A stretch of 64,000 nucleotides of DNA from Stenopsyche tienmushanensis (GCA_008973525.1 WACJ01000406.1:496001-560000); one strand, 5' to 3'. Numbered from the stretch's first letter, positions 9,990 to 23,339 are shown. Numbers and translations are program-made. Notes: a model not told the origin generated them from the sequence alone.

Positions 9990-12900
9990 AGTGGACTTAC
10001 CTGCAGGCGTTGAATAGTCTTTTCACAGGGTAACAGATTTGTTACGGACCCAAGCTTAAATTACATGCGATGTCACTTTTGAAAAAATGAATGAGTTGTG
10101 AATCTGAGTTGTGCGATTCCAATGCAAAGTCCGTCGCCTGTTACACTGAGTGTTTGCAAGCTTTTAAAAATGTGATCACACTCCTCAGGCGAACCCGATA
10201 TGTTCGAGCTCGACTCTCATATCCAACTTCCCACGCTTCTGGATAACGCTAGTAATTAAATATTTAGAATTATAAATCAATATAAATCGAATTTATTCAT
10301 GATAATATTTGTCCGACTATAAATAATACAAAGCAGAACGTAAATAATTAATAAAAGTCATCATACTCTGCTAATGATACTATATACAGGGTGGACTTTT
10401 AAGCCAAGGGATGATGGCACATCGAAAAGGCTTTATTCATATACTTCATGTTTCACGTATGTTATTTGTACATTTTAAGATTCTTTATCTGTATTAATGC
10501 GTTTTATAGGCGCATATAGTTAGCAGCTCGTTGATTATATATATTTGACTTCAACGAAGTACATCTCATTAGCTCCGAGTTGCGTTTTGAATATTTTGTA
10601 GATTTGGTGGAATTTCTAATCGGCGTTGAAAATAAATACTCGAATCTCAATCGGAGCGTTCTAAGTTACGACACTGAAGATTACAGCGGATAAAAAATTG
10701 CAAACGTATCATTATTTGTATCCGTAATTTGATGTAATTTTAATTTCACACTCGACCGTCGGTTCGATTGCAATCATGTTTTAGATTAGTTTTTTTTTTT
10801 TCAGTCGAAAATTTCTATCGGGCCTAAATTGCGCCGAGGCGAGTGTCTTCGGATGTGCCGCGATCGTTCCGATCTCATTAGGGATAATTTGGAGTTTTTC
10901 CATGCATGGGTATTGTTTGTCTGTATATTTATGCATATCATAATATTTTGTAACGGAAAGTGTGTTCTATCAAATGCAAATCTTGTCGATTGATAAGTCC
11001 AACTGCACACGAACCCTGCACTTATAATTTTCCCTCATCAAATGGTCCTAATTACAGTGTAATTTTATTTATTATTATGATTCGACTAATAAGAAAATGA
11101 ATATGAATAGCTAACGATGCACCAGATAATATCGAATTTCAGATTCATCAAGATTGCAAAGTGTGTTTTAGATGCGATTATCGTCGAATAGAATCCCTGC
11201 AGTCCCTATTTTAAATGGGAATAAAACCTCTAATAATGCATTTCTAATCAACCCCATATATCAAATTTGTAGAATGCATTTTTATAAGATGTAAGTGATT
11301 GGAGAATATGGTAGATGCTCAATAATAACCCTCTATTCAATTGTCTACCTGCTGTGGATCGTCATCGTCCTTTTCGTTGACCATTTTTATTGTACACCGT
11401 TGTCGCCAAGTCTGTCATCAAGGGCTATCTTTATTTTTGTTAACCGTTCACGATAGGGTTCTTCTAATTGTTTGCATTCCCGAAGTTCATAATAGATACA
11501 TTAGGTTCTCACCAAAAACCGAGCATTCCTTTATTGCGGTCGATGGTTAGTCGGACTCTGAATCTCTTTGATGCCGTCTTCGTGCTATGCAAATGCTTCT
11601 ACATGCATGATCGGTCGAATTCCATTTTCAATGCGGTCTCTCTTGTGTTTTGACACGAATCTGTGTCAATTATCATCTTTTACTAGACCTACTAGTGGTT
11701 TGTGAATCATCTTCGAGTTTCGTGTACACCTTATGAATATCTTTGATTGTCATTGTCATAGAATGTAATAAGAAATATATTTTGCATGAAATAATGTTTA
11801 AAAGCAGGTCTTTTTGATAAAATAAAAACGTTGAAGCTTTTGTATCAGCTCAACATAAATGATGGGAGATGATGATCGTTTGATTATATCCAATCTGTCA
11901 ATGCGGCCTTCTTATAAAAATACTGTATTCCGGAGTACTCTGAATGAATCGAGTGTGTTTTCATTGTAACGTTTTATTTATGGAGGCGTTGAAACACCCT
12001 AACGTTGCAAAATTTTTAATTCACGTCAGTGCTTTTCAAACACCTTCCGTCGTGACTCCTCCGCTCCTTCATTTCTATGGACGTGAAAATGAACATTCCG
12101 CCTGAGATTTCCCATTGTTTCGGAAGCGATTTCATTCCGAGCTCTGTAGACGTGGAAGATTGTTCGCCCTGAATATGATCCGTCTTTAGAATTCCAGCTC
12201 TCGCACCCGATGCAATTGAATGATTGAAAACGATGTTAAAAGCAAATTTGTCCCGAAGAGCGGACAAGTTGAAATGGACGGCTTCCGCGGCCGGCGTTGG
12301 GGGCTCCACAAAAAATAACGAAGAGATTTAGTTTGCTAATAGCCTGAATCTGTGGAGGATCGTCCTGCACGCCGAGGGCATTGCACCGCGCTAGACATTT
12401 TCGTCTAGCAGCGTCGTCGAACAAAGGAGAGGCTATTGAATTCACGCTATATTAAGTGTTAGAAAATCCTGGCATTTGAAGGCTTTTTATTTATTCCTAC
12501 GAAAAAGTCTGCGGCTTATTAAATTGCGGCTCATGGCGTTCGGAGATGAGAGATTCGCTCTCGCATTATATATTTTTTAATATTCTAAATACGTCTGGCA
12601 TTATGTGAAGGATAAGAAAAAGTCCGCAATACACTCAGCCTCATTGTTGACTCGATGTTTTTAAGGGGATTTATAACCATAGTACGATGCACCGTAGCTC
12701 GTCTACTTAATTTTGACTACATGCAAAAGCTTACGTTTTGTTTCCGAAGACAGACTATGCTCTGATATAATCGTTTCAAGTGACGTTTTTCGTGTAAATT
12801 TACGCTACGATATGCTTTATCGGGAAAGGACAGATCACATTATGCCATGACTATTCAAACTAATCTTCAAATTTCAACATGAAATCGTTTCCTCACAAAT

Positions 12901-13520
12901 TAGTCAACTTAAATCAGAAAACAATGTTTGATCAATATTAAGGGTGTAATAGAATTTCCCTGTTCATCTCCTGTATTTATTTACGGGATATGTTGTTTAA
13001 TTTATTTGATTGAATTTAAATCTGCAATAGTTGATTCGCTTTTCTTTGTTATCTGGGAATATCAGTTTGATGCGAATTTTATAAACAACATGTCCGCGTA
13101 ACTAAAATTTTTTGGTCGTTTCCTCCACGTTTTCATTGTCATAACTTCATCTTTAATATTGTAAAGACTTTACAAAGACAGATAAATATGTCAATTTATT
13201 GTCTATAATGTAATGAAGGCCGATTTAGCAACTGATCTGACAATGAAGAAATCCCAAGAATCCCCTTTACAGCGTCCAAGTGAATTGAGGAAAATCCGCT
13301 CAATTGTATTGGCTAACTATGATTTGAATGCATTTAAGAATTACTACATGCAATATCGTTGTGTGATACAAATTCAGTTATATTCTGAATACATTTGATA
13401 CTCTTTTTTGCGAGCGATACGTTTCAAAGAATAGGAAAAACCGGTAAAACCGACCTGATATAATTGTTAGGAACGAAACCGAAAGGAAAAAATAACGGTA
13501 CAAAGTCCTAATTTATATAT
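9990..13520. other. intronic sequence without a supported gene
   Basis: No firm gene is visible. A 12-T tract plus CAG acceptor-like site ends at 10804 with open frames behind it. Two overlapping minus-strand ORFs occupy a locally G+C-rich patch at 12016-12445. Neither matches a family I recognise. An ACAGGGTGGACTTTTAAGCC sequence at 10386 resembles a transposon end but has no partner. Confidence 0.4.
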
Positions 13521-13523
13521 AAA

Positions 13524-13882
13524 TTATCGAATACCTATTAATTGAAAAGAAACGCTGTACGTGGTTTATTGCTTCAGGTGACGTGTAGCGCGAGCCGAAG
13601 AGCTGGGATCTAAAAGCATATGCACACTCGCTCTCGTCTCGAAGATCAACTTAATCACCGTATTGCGCCCGGATCTTTTCTCTCCCCGTCCCCGCAGCCC
13701 AAACATAATTTCACCAGATCAATATGCGCTAATACGGTGCATCCATATAACATTTTTACTATGCCTATGTTATTCCCGCAAGTGTTAACAGTAAGTTGAC
13801 AATGTTTTATTGCAATCGGATGAACGGTATGGAAGCGCATTAAATACGGACAAACAAACATTGATTTTTATACATAAGAAGA
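13524..13882 (-). mobile_element. non-autonomous Helitron, copy H1 (3' hairpin lost)
   Basis: It is near-identical along most of its length to 27428-27804 and 59218-59605, with shared blocks such as CGCACTCGCTCTCGTCTCGA (one base differs here), CCCGCAAGTGT and ATCGGATGAACGG. On the minus strand the 5' end carries the ATAAAAATCAATGTTTG motif. The segment holding the 3' hairpin in the other copies is deleted, so both limits are accurate to only a few bases. Confidence 0.75.
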
Positions 13883-13889
13883 TAATGTC

Positions 13890-15850
13890 TCATAAAATAC
13901 ATACATATCACTTATTCATGATCATTAAGCAATTAAAGGTGTACATTCTCGACCGTGTTATTTCAAAACCGTGCAAACGAGGATCGTGCGTATACAGCTT
14001 TTTCTACGTGGTATTAAAATTCACTTGGCCTTTCAATAGATTTGGTTCTGTAGATTTACATTGATGCAAATGGAAAACTTTATGCTGAGCAGGTGTCTGC
14101 ACTTGTCGGTTGATTCTAAACGAAGGGCTACATTATGGTGTTGGTTCGTCCCTCGATTTTCGTGGTGGTAACTTTGTGATAGTTACTTCTCGAGCGGCGC
14201 CATTCTGGCGCATTTGATAGCTTGTTTTCTTGAAAAACATGTAAAGTTTATTCTTCATCGTTCGTCGATGTTGGAGGGACAGCGAGTATGGAGTAGATCA
14301 GCAAAGTGTTCCCTTTGTATGTCATTAACCCTGCGGTCTGATGCGTTAATGGAGTCTGAGACCGCAAGGCGCTTCGTTGTCTATAAACTGACAAACTACA
14401 AACTTCTCGAGTCTTTGACTTTCAAGAATATGCGTACTGATCTTCAATTTCTAAACGTTTTTTTTCCTTCGCACGATGCGCATCTCCCCCGCTAAGACAG
14501 ATGACGTATTTATTTGCTTAGACTTGTGTATCAAATTCACAGGAAGCGCGGACTTAAATACTGCAAAATTATGAATACATTCGACGTTGTGTTTTAGTCT
14601 CATTGTCATGGAAGACATTGTTAGAAGTTTATTTAACCTTTGACATAAACGCTTGTCCACAACCTACGGTCCGTTTTTGACCCGAGGTCTATTTTAGTCT
14701 TACTGACATATACCAAAATTACATAGACTCATCTCCAGCTTTTGTTGGCGTTGAAATTGTACGTAAATCGTCCAAGAAAATAAATCATTTTCTATATAAC
14801 AAATATTTTCCACTTTTATACAATCTGATTTGACTCGATATAAATGTATACATTTGATAGAAATGTGCAGAGTTCAATCTATTCGATAGAAGTACGTACT
14901 CTAATCCCGTGCGTAAGGCAGTTAGATAAATCGACAACAATTAAAGAAGCGAGAGCTAACAGTTAACAAACGATATGACAATGATATAACTGAGATTCCC
15001 AAATAAAAGCGTTTTAACAATAATGACTCTCTTTTATGATTGTGCTATTGTGATTAAAGCGAAATGTGTTTCTTATCTTGCAATTATACAATTTTATCGG
15101 AAGAATTGAAACAAAGAAATGAAAAGCATCGCGAGTCGGTAGCGAGAGTTTTGAACACTTTGAACGTCAATTGATTATTTTTGAGAGAGGTAAAGCTCCG
15201 AAGCAACAGGATATTGTTGATGCGTGATTTGCAGAATTGAAATCGTGCCGTGGCTACCGAAACGACGGCACTTTCAACATTCGAAGAACAACGCGTCAAG
15301 TACCCGAGGACGTTCCGCTCAACGAAATTTTACATTTAAAAAAATATTAATCGAGAATGGATCCATGGATGGATTTAAATGCCTCAGAATTTACATAATT
15401 CATGATCTTTTATCTAAACCAAGAAAAAGTTAGATTGAGCTCTTTTTCAAACAACAAATCATTTTCTTTTCCGATTGTTCATCTATATTCGGATATAATC
15501 TGAAAAGCTCTCATTTTTAGGTTTTCGCGGAAAGATACATTTGATATAGATAAGAAATGGGAGTAGGGTAATTAGTTTTTTGTATTTTTTTCCCGCAGTA
15601 CTCCGAAATCATACATTGAACTCAAAAGCTAACATACTATGTCAATAGTTGATCATGTTCTAATTCCCTTGAAATGGCAAGTAAATGCTAATAAGCTGTC
15701 AGGCTGGTAAATATAATTACGTTTTTGAGCTAAAAATAAGCTTAAAAACGAAGCTAGTTCTGTTTATACAAAGCTAAAATTACTGGCTTGCTGGTTTTAT
15801 GACACTACTAGCTTGAAAACTATTAGTTAATAATTTGTTATGATGTTTTC
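13890..15850. other. intronic sequence, nothing recognised
   Basis: AT-rich with scattered short ORFs lacking family signatures. A pyrimidine tract followed by CCCGCAG near 15590-15598 resembles a splice acceptor, but no plausible exon follows. Confidence 0.4.
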
Positions 15851-15854
15851 AGAA

Positions 15855-16765
15855 ATGATTCACAATGAGAATCCAATCCCGAGCCAAAATTTCGATACCG
15901 GAATTTCGGGATTGTATTAGACCATCCCGGGATCAATCCCGGGACCGGGATTTTCAATAAATTAAGAAATAACATTAATAAATTTGAAGTCCATTGGTTT
16001 AATATGAAAAATAATTTGAAGGCGAAAGAATTTTATTTATTCAAGAAAAGATAAAAATACGATTCTAAAATAGATAAATAAAACACTAAAAAACTCAAAT
16101 ATTATTTTGAAAATATGCCCGAAATAACTTTAAAGCATCGAGTGTTTGGTCATTTAGTCTGGATCTGATTTTGGGAGCCAGACAACTTGCTGCTGATAAT
16201 GCACGCTCAGCCTCCACACTCGTTGAAGATATTGTCCTCGCAAGCCCTCATTTTCGTATCATCATCATCAATATGACTAAACTCGCAATATTCCCGATTT
16301 CCCGACAAATTATTTATTTTCGTCGCTGCAGATGAATACTTATATATTACAATACTTTGATATGATTCGTAATTATATTACGGAGGAATACAAAAATTCT
16401 GAACCCTGTATCTATTATATTTCATATCGATATTCCCATTATTAGAGACAAAGTGTAGTAAATACATCACCGGTTGGGAAAGGTTAATATAGCAATTTGA
16501 AAAACATATATGTACTGTATATATGTATACATAGATTAGACAGTTACTGCCTCTAGGCGTCGCCAATTAGTAGTTACGCCACTGTTCCAAACGTCCAGAT
16601 TTCAGCGGGAATGTCTCGATTTAGTAGCCTTCATCGTGCTGGTGAAGTGTACGATTTCTGTTAGATAAAAATTGCAATCCCGAGTTTTTCGAGATTACGT
16701 TTACTAATCCCGGGATTCATGAGCATCTAAAACTATCCGGGATCCCGGGATTGGATTCCATAGCC
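15855..16765 (-). mobile_element. decayed hAT transposon with dimerisation domain
   Basis: On the minus strand, about 16236-16113 encodes TISSTSVEAERALSAASCLA then PKIRSRLNDQTLDALKLF: the C-terminal dimerisation region of hAT transposases (consensus P.TS..ER.FS...). The ends are inverted, GAATCCAATCCCGAG on the left and the complement of GGGATTGGATTCC on the right. Several subterminal AATCCCGGGA copies in both orientations resemble hAT subterminal repeats bound by transposase. The rest of the transposase is lost. The exact ends and 8-bp duplication were not resolved. Confidence 0.83.
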
Positions 16766-16769
16766 CCAA

Positions 16770-18925
16770 GTGAACAAATTGAACTTTCAACTTTTTTGTT
16801 TTCTGTATCAAAATCATTGTCTTTCTACAGCAATGTAATTAAAAAGCTGCCTGTCAGATGGTGAGAAATTGTAGATAGTGGAGGAAAATATATCATTGAT
16901 CAAAATGTTAAATTATATTTTATTTACACTATTTAAAAAAATCCCAAAAATGCGCCTGAACTTTTGGATTGACCCGATATAAAGTTTTCTATCAGATTGA
17001 TGTATTTTTATTTTCTATCTTATCTCTTTAAACATTTCATAATATTTTTGGTGATGAATCGAAAGCATTTTCGTTAATAAATCTTAAAAATTGTTTGGTT
17101 AAAATTTAAGTAAGAATATCCAACCTTGTAGCTTTTATTTTAGCAAATAGATGTGTCATCGGCGAAATTTTTAATTCAATGTATTGAATTTCGCTTCATA
17201 GTGGTGCTTGTCGTCTTTTTTTAAATTTCTGCTGGGGTATTCCCCTCTCTGTGCTATTTTCTAAATTATATTATATAATTCTAGCTATGTTTAATGAAGT
17301 TGATCTTGTATATGCAGGTCGCGTATAAGATATCGTCCAGAAATAAAAGGAATAAAGTTATGCAAGATTTTTATGAATACGAGATTTATTCAGATCGCGG
17401 TTGAAATTGGCTCCGCGCGAGGGATGTTGCAGTTCTTTTGAAACTAAAATCGAGTTTGGAAAGCTCTCGTTTGAGCAATTTGAAATTTGCTCCCTCGCAG
17501 AGCTTGCAGGCCCCACATGTCTAACTCGGGATGCAACCAGTCGACTCATTTCTTCGTTTCGATCGATCGGCTTGATCTTTAGCCTGCTGATTTTTTTCTC
17601 ATGGAAACACTCATAACATGTCGTGTTTGCGTATTTAAACGAAGAGTGCGATCGCCATATGTCTAATTGCAGCACACGGACATTGAAATAAAGTCGAAGA
17701 AAGCTGCAGCTGTCGCACTTGATCCGTATCCACAGCCATGATCGCTATCCGTATTCTCTTATCTTCGACACGATATCACAACCGTGCATTCGGATTTAAT
17801 TGTCGCTCCCAAATTTACATACAGTCTCTTTCCTACAGTGAAATTCGTCGTCGTTATTCAACGATAATTACACATTTGACACCCAATTTATTGACTGAAG
17901 ATTTGAATATCTGATCAATATGTATGCTATGCAAATCCTCAATTAAAAACATTTTTTACATTGAATACATGCATAAAATACTCCAAAGTCAATGCCTGCT
18001 GTTCGGCATTGACCTAATTCATGTGTACACATTTTAATTACCACTTCCTAATTGATTCTGTGATTGTTCGTTTTTTTAATCTATGCAATGGTTTCTTCCG
18101 TTCCTTCGCTTCGACGAGCTCGCCTGCGATTTCACCAAAGTCATTATATTTTGTTTGTAAAATTAAATCGGCTTATAACCCTTTGGCGTTTATAAAAATG
18201 ACGATCGAAGAAATATTTTAATAAAAGCAATTTTTTTCATTGGAATCGTCGTGACTCAAGCAAAAAATATGAAACACCGATGACGAAACATTCATTCCGA
18301 ACCTCTATCGATTATCCTTCACGAGGAAAACCTAATGCATGTTACCCATTGTGTTTGTGAGACGACTTTTTCTGTATGCTCCGAGTGGCTCAATCAATTC
18401 AGCGAAAGCATGATTCATGGGCTCAGGTCACTGCAAACCTCACTTCTCAGAAATCCGCAGTGAGATAATTTTATATGCATTTTACACAAAGGAAGACCCT
18501 AATTTATGTGTTAAGCCTCATATTGTGTCGCGTCTAAACTAAATAAAACAGTTGAATGCAAGTGAAAAAGTTAGTACATTGTCTATTTTTTAAAATTAAA
18601 ATATTAATTCCTGTGCGAAAATAACAATTTTGTCGCAATCACATTCTGAGAGAAAATTCAGTCACCATATACCGGCTAGTAGAAAAAAAATAATTGATAG
18701 ATAACAGGCGGCGGTTCAACCGTATGTACACAGTGTATTTGAGGATTTACTATTTTTATCTAATATCACACGATTCTTCTTATAAAGGCACCCTATACTG
18801 ATAATTCACCATGTTGTATTTTATTACAAATGTATATTTCACGAGGTCTTAGATTGCGTCAATTTTTCGCATATCGATTGCAGCTGGTATTGTCGGTACA
18901 TAAAAAAATGTGACAACGATTATCG
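16770..18925. other. intronic sequence, nothing recognised
   Basis: Mixed AT-rich sequence with a moderately G+C-rich patch at 17390-17700 that is open on both strands. No family signature or convincing splice-bounded exon was seen. Confidence 0.4.
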
Positions 18926-18929
18926 TAAG

Positions 18930-19245
18930 TTTGTTTGGCTCTTCGAGTAGTGAGCTAATTTTCATCATAAATTTAGATGCTATATTTGTATGTCCACTTA
19001 TCTGTCAGGACCGTCGCAGCGTGTATGAAACTTGTATATAAATAAATACATACTGTCGATAGCACACAATATTCGCTCATTTCTTCAAGTAAACATGAAC
19101 AATACGCTTCAAATGGATTCATTATATCATTAGTCGATAAATTTGGATTTATACAATCGTACGATGTATGCAAGATACTCTGTCTCCGAGCTAAGCGTGT
19201 AAGAATGCTCTTTCTGGATCACTGGAATTCACTGGATAATGATTA
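18930..19245 (-). repeat. dispersed repeat family D, copy 1
   Basis: On the minus strand it matches 20845-21110, 53985-54800 and 62200-62450. Shared blocks include CCAGTGAT-CAGAAAGAGCA, TACATCGTACGATTGTATA, AAATTTATCGACTAAT, GAATATTGTGTGCTATCGAC and CTGACAGATAAGTGGA. The copy ends with GCTCACTACTCGAAGAG, like the ACTCAAAGGG end at 54800. It has no coding capacity. This copy gives the uninterrupted arrangement where the 54 kb copy carries an insertion. Confidence 0.8.
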
Positions 19246-19542
19246 TTTTGGAAAAAAATCTAATGAAGAGATTTTTTATTGCACCATCAAATTCCTATAA
19301 TGCTATCACCTGTGTACCTTTTGATTGGTGATTCACGATTCTTAGAAGCTTATTTTTGCTATTAATATATAATATAATTATCGAACTCTTCTAAGAAAGA
19401 TTGATGTTTGTGTCACGCGTGTATATATACGTTAAAATTGGTTTGTATGTGTGCCAATTTGTCAGAAAATTGGTTTTAAAGCTTGTTGCGCATTTTCTGT
19501 ATGAAGATATATAATGTGCAATTGCTTAAAAACTATTTAAAA

Positions 19543-19889
19543 CTAGTGATTATCCGGCATGCGTAGCAATGTCAAAACAAAGAAGGAATGTTTTTTTTCT
19601 ATTTAATGAAGTGCTTTCATATATTTTTAATCATGCTAAAAAAAGAGTATATGATCAAACGGTTGTAGTGCTTTTTTTACCTTAGCAACCACCAGACGAA
19701 TATGCGCCAACATAGTGCATTCGCTAAACGTCTTGCATAATAAACTGCATACATAAATAATATTTTTATTATGCCTAAGTTATTTCCACAAGTGTAAACA
19801 ATAAGTTGATAAAGTTTTATTGTAATCGGATGAACGATATGGCAGCGCATTAAATACGAACAAACAAACATTGATTTTTATATATTAGA
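19543..19889 (-). mobile_element. non-autonomous Helitron, copy H2 (347 bp)
   Basis: Minus-strand 5' end TCTAATATATAAAAATCAAT is preceded by A. The 3' end is CTAG (19543-19546) followed by T, giving the Helitron A-TC...CTAG-T insertion signature. A subterminal imperfect hairpin (GACAT...ATGCC) lies just before the end. The 5' half matches H1, H3 and H4; the middle differs and is shorter. Confidence 0.82.
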
Positions 19890-20295
19890 TAATTTGGTGG
19901 ATGTTAATCCAAACATTTGTAAAATTTTATTTTACAGTAGCAATTATTACATCAATCCATATTTAGGATAAATAAAACAAATGTAAGCTTATGAAATTTT
20001 TCTATTTTCCAATTAATCCAAAAAGAATGATGTTGGTTGATTCGCTTAAACACGCAATGATCTATTGAGATAATTCTTCGCGTCGACTCTGACAACGATG
20101 AAATGTTATAGATATCGGCTATGCTACTTAACTCTAAATGTAAAATTTGCAAGTCTTATAGCTAAACCACGACGGAAAAATATATTTTGCGGCTCGGCAA
20201 ACAAAGGAGTATAAATATAACGTATGTGAAATATTCCAGGAAGGTGATCAAAATTCTTCTCATGGCCCGAGCGCGTACTTTCAGTATATCAAATA

Positions 20296-20350
20296 TTAAA
20301 CCAGGGGTCGTTAATTAGATTTTACTTTTTGATGCCCGTTAATAAAAATG
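20296..20350 (+). mobile_element. possible hAT terminus fragment
   Basis: CCAGGGGTCGTTAATTAGAT followed by GATGCCCGTTAATAA resembles a hAT end of the CAGGGGTCGGCAA type. No partner end was found. Confidence 0.25.
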
Positions 20351-20844
20351 TTAAAAGCCTTTAATGTGGGGACGCGATGTACGCGCGTGCCAATCCACTC
20401 TTGCTTTCCTAATACGTACAACTTATACGTTTTGTTAATTACATTTTCATTATGTTATGTGTAACTTTCAATTTTAATTTTCCCACGGGAAGATACCCTC
20501 AACAAAGTAAGCCGAACCCGCCACACGAATTTACAACCCTCCGACGCGTTATTGCGACCCTGCACACGCGCCTCCAGAATAATGCGCAACCCTCTGTTCT
20601 CCGACGATTTTATATTCCAATGCGCATCGTAGCGGAGGAAGAAGCGTGATTTTCCAAAAGTAGTCGTACGCAAACATTGCCGAGCAACGCATGTGCAACC
20701 TTATTTAATTCACTCAATTTTTGAAGAAAATTGGGGGGAAGCTAAGATGAAAATGATCCGAGATTGCTGAAAATTTGCCCCTCGAGGACGAAAATAAATT
20801 TAATATTTACGTTATTTTTATTTGTATGTCTGCCACTTATCATC

Positions 20845-21110
20845 TGTATCAATCCATTTATCTGTCAAGACCGTTGCAGCGTTTATGAAGCTTGTATATA
20901 AACAAATAAACACTGTCGATAGCACACAATATTCGGTCATTTCCTCAAGTAAACATAAACAATACATTTGAAATCGATTCATTATTATCATTCACATATC
21001 ATTATTAGTCGATAAATTTGGGTTAACAATATATACAATCGTACGATGTACGCAACATATTCTCTCCGTCTCTGTCTCCCATTCACAATCTCCGACCTGC
21101 AAGATAAAAT
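20845..21110 (-). repeat. dispersed repeat family D, copy 2
   Basis: It aligns on the minus strand with the other family D copies through GGGAGACAGAGACGGAGAG, GCGTACATCGTACGATTGTA, ATCGATTTCAAATGTATTG and CGACAGTGTTTATTTGTTT. As in copy 1, the path from TTTATTTGTTTATATA into AAGCTTCATAAACGCTGC is uninterrupted. Confidence 0.8.
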
Positions 21111-21119
21111 TTAGCTTTA

Positions 21120-22325
21120 AAAATATGCGCATTTGAATTCATCTGTTGTTATCAATAATCAATACAAATTTATATTACAAATTGCTTCGATAAATTCATC
21201 TGGATGACCTACCGAATGAACGCTCACAATTAAAGCTCGAAACAACAGAGTATGTTCAATATCGAGTGCATGAGGAGGTGAATACAACACACAATGAAGA
21301 TGTGACATTTATAAATAGTTTGATATCAACCAAATCGGAAAAAAATCGGATGCATGATAATAAAATTAAAACTAAGTGACACAAACAACCTTTTGGAATT
21401 AAATTTACATTGATTAACTTCTATGTAAATATCCATGATTTTATCCCAGCTAGCCAGATCCCGGTAAATCGCGAGTGTTTTATATATTTCATTCAAAGAG
21501 CCTTCTTTGATAGCATCATAAAATATTCAAATCGTACCAGCATTCAAATTTGGCATTAGTATGATTTTCTTTATTAAGAATTTGTAAATTATTGAAATCA
21601 ATTTTTCTATATTTATAACTATTTATTTTCGTAAGCCATAAGCTCTCGTGCATGTTGAATATCAACAGTTTTAGTTTGTAGGTTTTATAGTACATTTTTT
21701 TAGTTTTCCTTCGCTATTGTGAGATATTTATATATGATATGTTTAATACCTTTAAAAATGAGATTGTTATGTTAATGAAAGGCATTCTGAATACTAGCAC
21801 AAGTGATTATACTAAATCAAGCGATTATATGTATTTAGGGGGGGGGGGTGTATAAGCTGAATGTTGCCAAAAAGTATGAGGTAAAAAACATTCGTTCCCG
21901 TTTATTGAATTAAATTAACATCTTGCATTTGATTGTTGTGTTTAATTGTCGTGATTTATTTTTCGGTTTACATTTCATAAAGATTTTTTATTTTGGCATA
22001 TTATCAGGTTTGCCTGTTATGTTTGTGAATTATTTTTGATAGGAATTTTGGATATTTGGCGTAGCACTCTCAAAACCCGTCCCCAAATTTTAAAGTAGAT
22101 AAGCGTTTTCTATAAATTTATCAGATCAAGTGTTACCAATTTAAATCAACATGTTTTATTTTAAAATCGTTTTTTTTTTCATTTAGGAATTTTACCAATT
22201 AAGCCAAAACTGATTTTGAACCACTGAGAATATTTCGTTGCGTATTTGTTTGCTTCTACAAAATGAAGAATTGGTTTGCTCTGTTGATAACAGCGGTAAT
22301 GATAATTTTAAACTTATAGCTGTCA
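21120..22325. other. intronic sequence with a possible LINE-tail fragment
   Basis: Around 21255-21300, AATATCGAGTGCATGAGGAG resembles the LINE-tail region at 63095. An 11-G run lies at 21838-21848. Otherwise nothing is recognised. Confidence 0.4.
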
Positions 22326-22383
22326 CTAATATTAGGGGTATCGAAAAGAAATAGAAATTTTCATACAGTTATGAAAAAAACAT

Positions 22384-23328
22384 TTATTTAAAAAAAAACT
22401 TAAAAACTACTCTATAAAATAATGTCCATCGTTTTCTAACACCTTTTTTCCATCTTTCAGGTAATTTATCTATTCCTGTTTTGTAAAAGTCTTTGGGTTT
22501 TTCTTTAAAGAACTTTTCCATATGATTTTTTATCTCATTCACATTAGTAATTTTTTTTTCACGAAGAGAATGTTCTAGGGCACGAAACAAATAATAATCC
22601 AATGGAGCAATGTCTGGAGAATATGGTGGATGTGGTAGAAGTTCATAGCCAAGTTCAATAATTTTTTGCTGCGTAACTTTTGCCGCATGAGGTCGTGCGT
22701 TGTCTTGTTGGAGAATTCGCTTATTATTGTTCACTAAAATTGGCCGATTTTTTTAAAATTCTTTTGTCATTCTTTCTAATTGTTCACAATACATATTTGC
22801 TGTTATTGTTTCACCGGGTTTGAGTAATTCAAAATAAATAACACCAAGGCTATCCCACCAAATACATAACAGCGCCTTATTTACAGTTAAGCTCGGCTTT
22901 GCCGTAGGTAAAGCTAATTGACCGGGTGAAAGCCATTGTTTTTTTCGCGTGGTATTGTTATAGAGGACCCATTTTTCGTCACAGGTAACAATTCGCCTTA
23001 AAAAGGGTTCTAAATCGTACCTAGATAAAAGAGAAGTGCAGATAGTACGTCGCTGCTCTAGTGCAGTTTGTGATAAATCGTGAGGGACCCAAACTCCTTG
23101 CCTGGAACACTTTCCAATGCGGTGAAGGTGATTTTGTACAGTTGTCCATGGGCATCCAAGTTTATTTGATATTTCTCTGATTGATTGACGAGGATCAGAC
23201 TCTACTAAATTTAACAGGACATCATCATCGATTTTTAGCGGTCTTCCCGATTTAGGCGCATCTGTAAGATTTCTGTCACCAGTTTGGAATTTTTTCAACC
23301 ACCTATGACATTTACTTAGTGTCGTCAT
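22384..23328 (-). pseudogene. mariner transposase, 5'-truncated with one in-frame stop
   Basis: The minus strand encodes a Tc1/mariner-superfamily transposase. It shows part of the helix-turn-helix region (LKKFQTGDRNLTDAPKSGRP), the linker WVPHDLS, catalytic Asp 1 in TCDEKWV (residue 117), QWLSPGQ, Asp 2 in QQDNARPHAA and Asp 3 in YSPDIAPLDYYLF. Asp 2 and Asp 3 are separated by 34 residues, the DD34D signature of mariner. One TAA (22753-22755) interrupts the frame after MTKEF, and the same frame resumes at once. About 50 N-terminal residues are absent: a stop precedes the first Met and nothing homologous lies beyond 23340. All three catalytic residues remain, so decay is modest, but the copy cannot make full transposase. 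Inverted repeats were not confidently found. Confidence 0.93.
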
Positions 23329-23339
23329 TCAGCTAGTAT

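Noticed and set aside
10386..10410. ACAGGGTGGACTTTTAAGCC resembling a transposon terminus
   Set aside because: No inverted partner or target duplication found.
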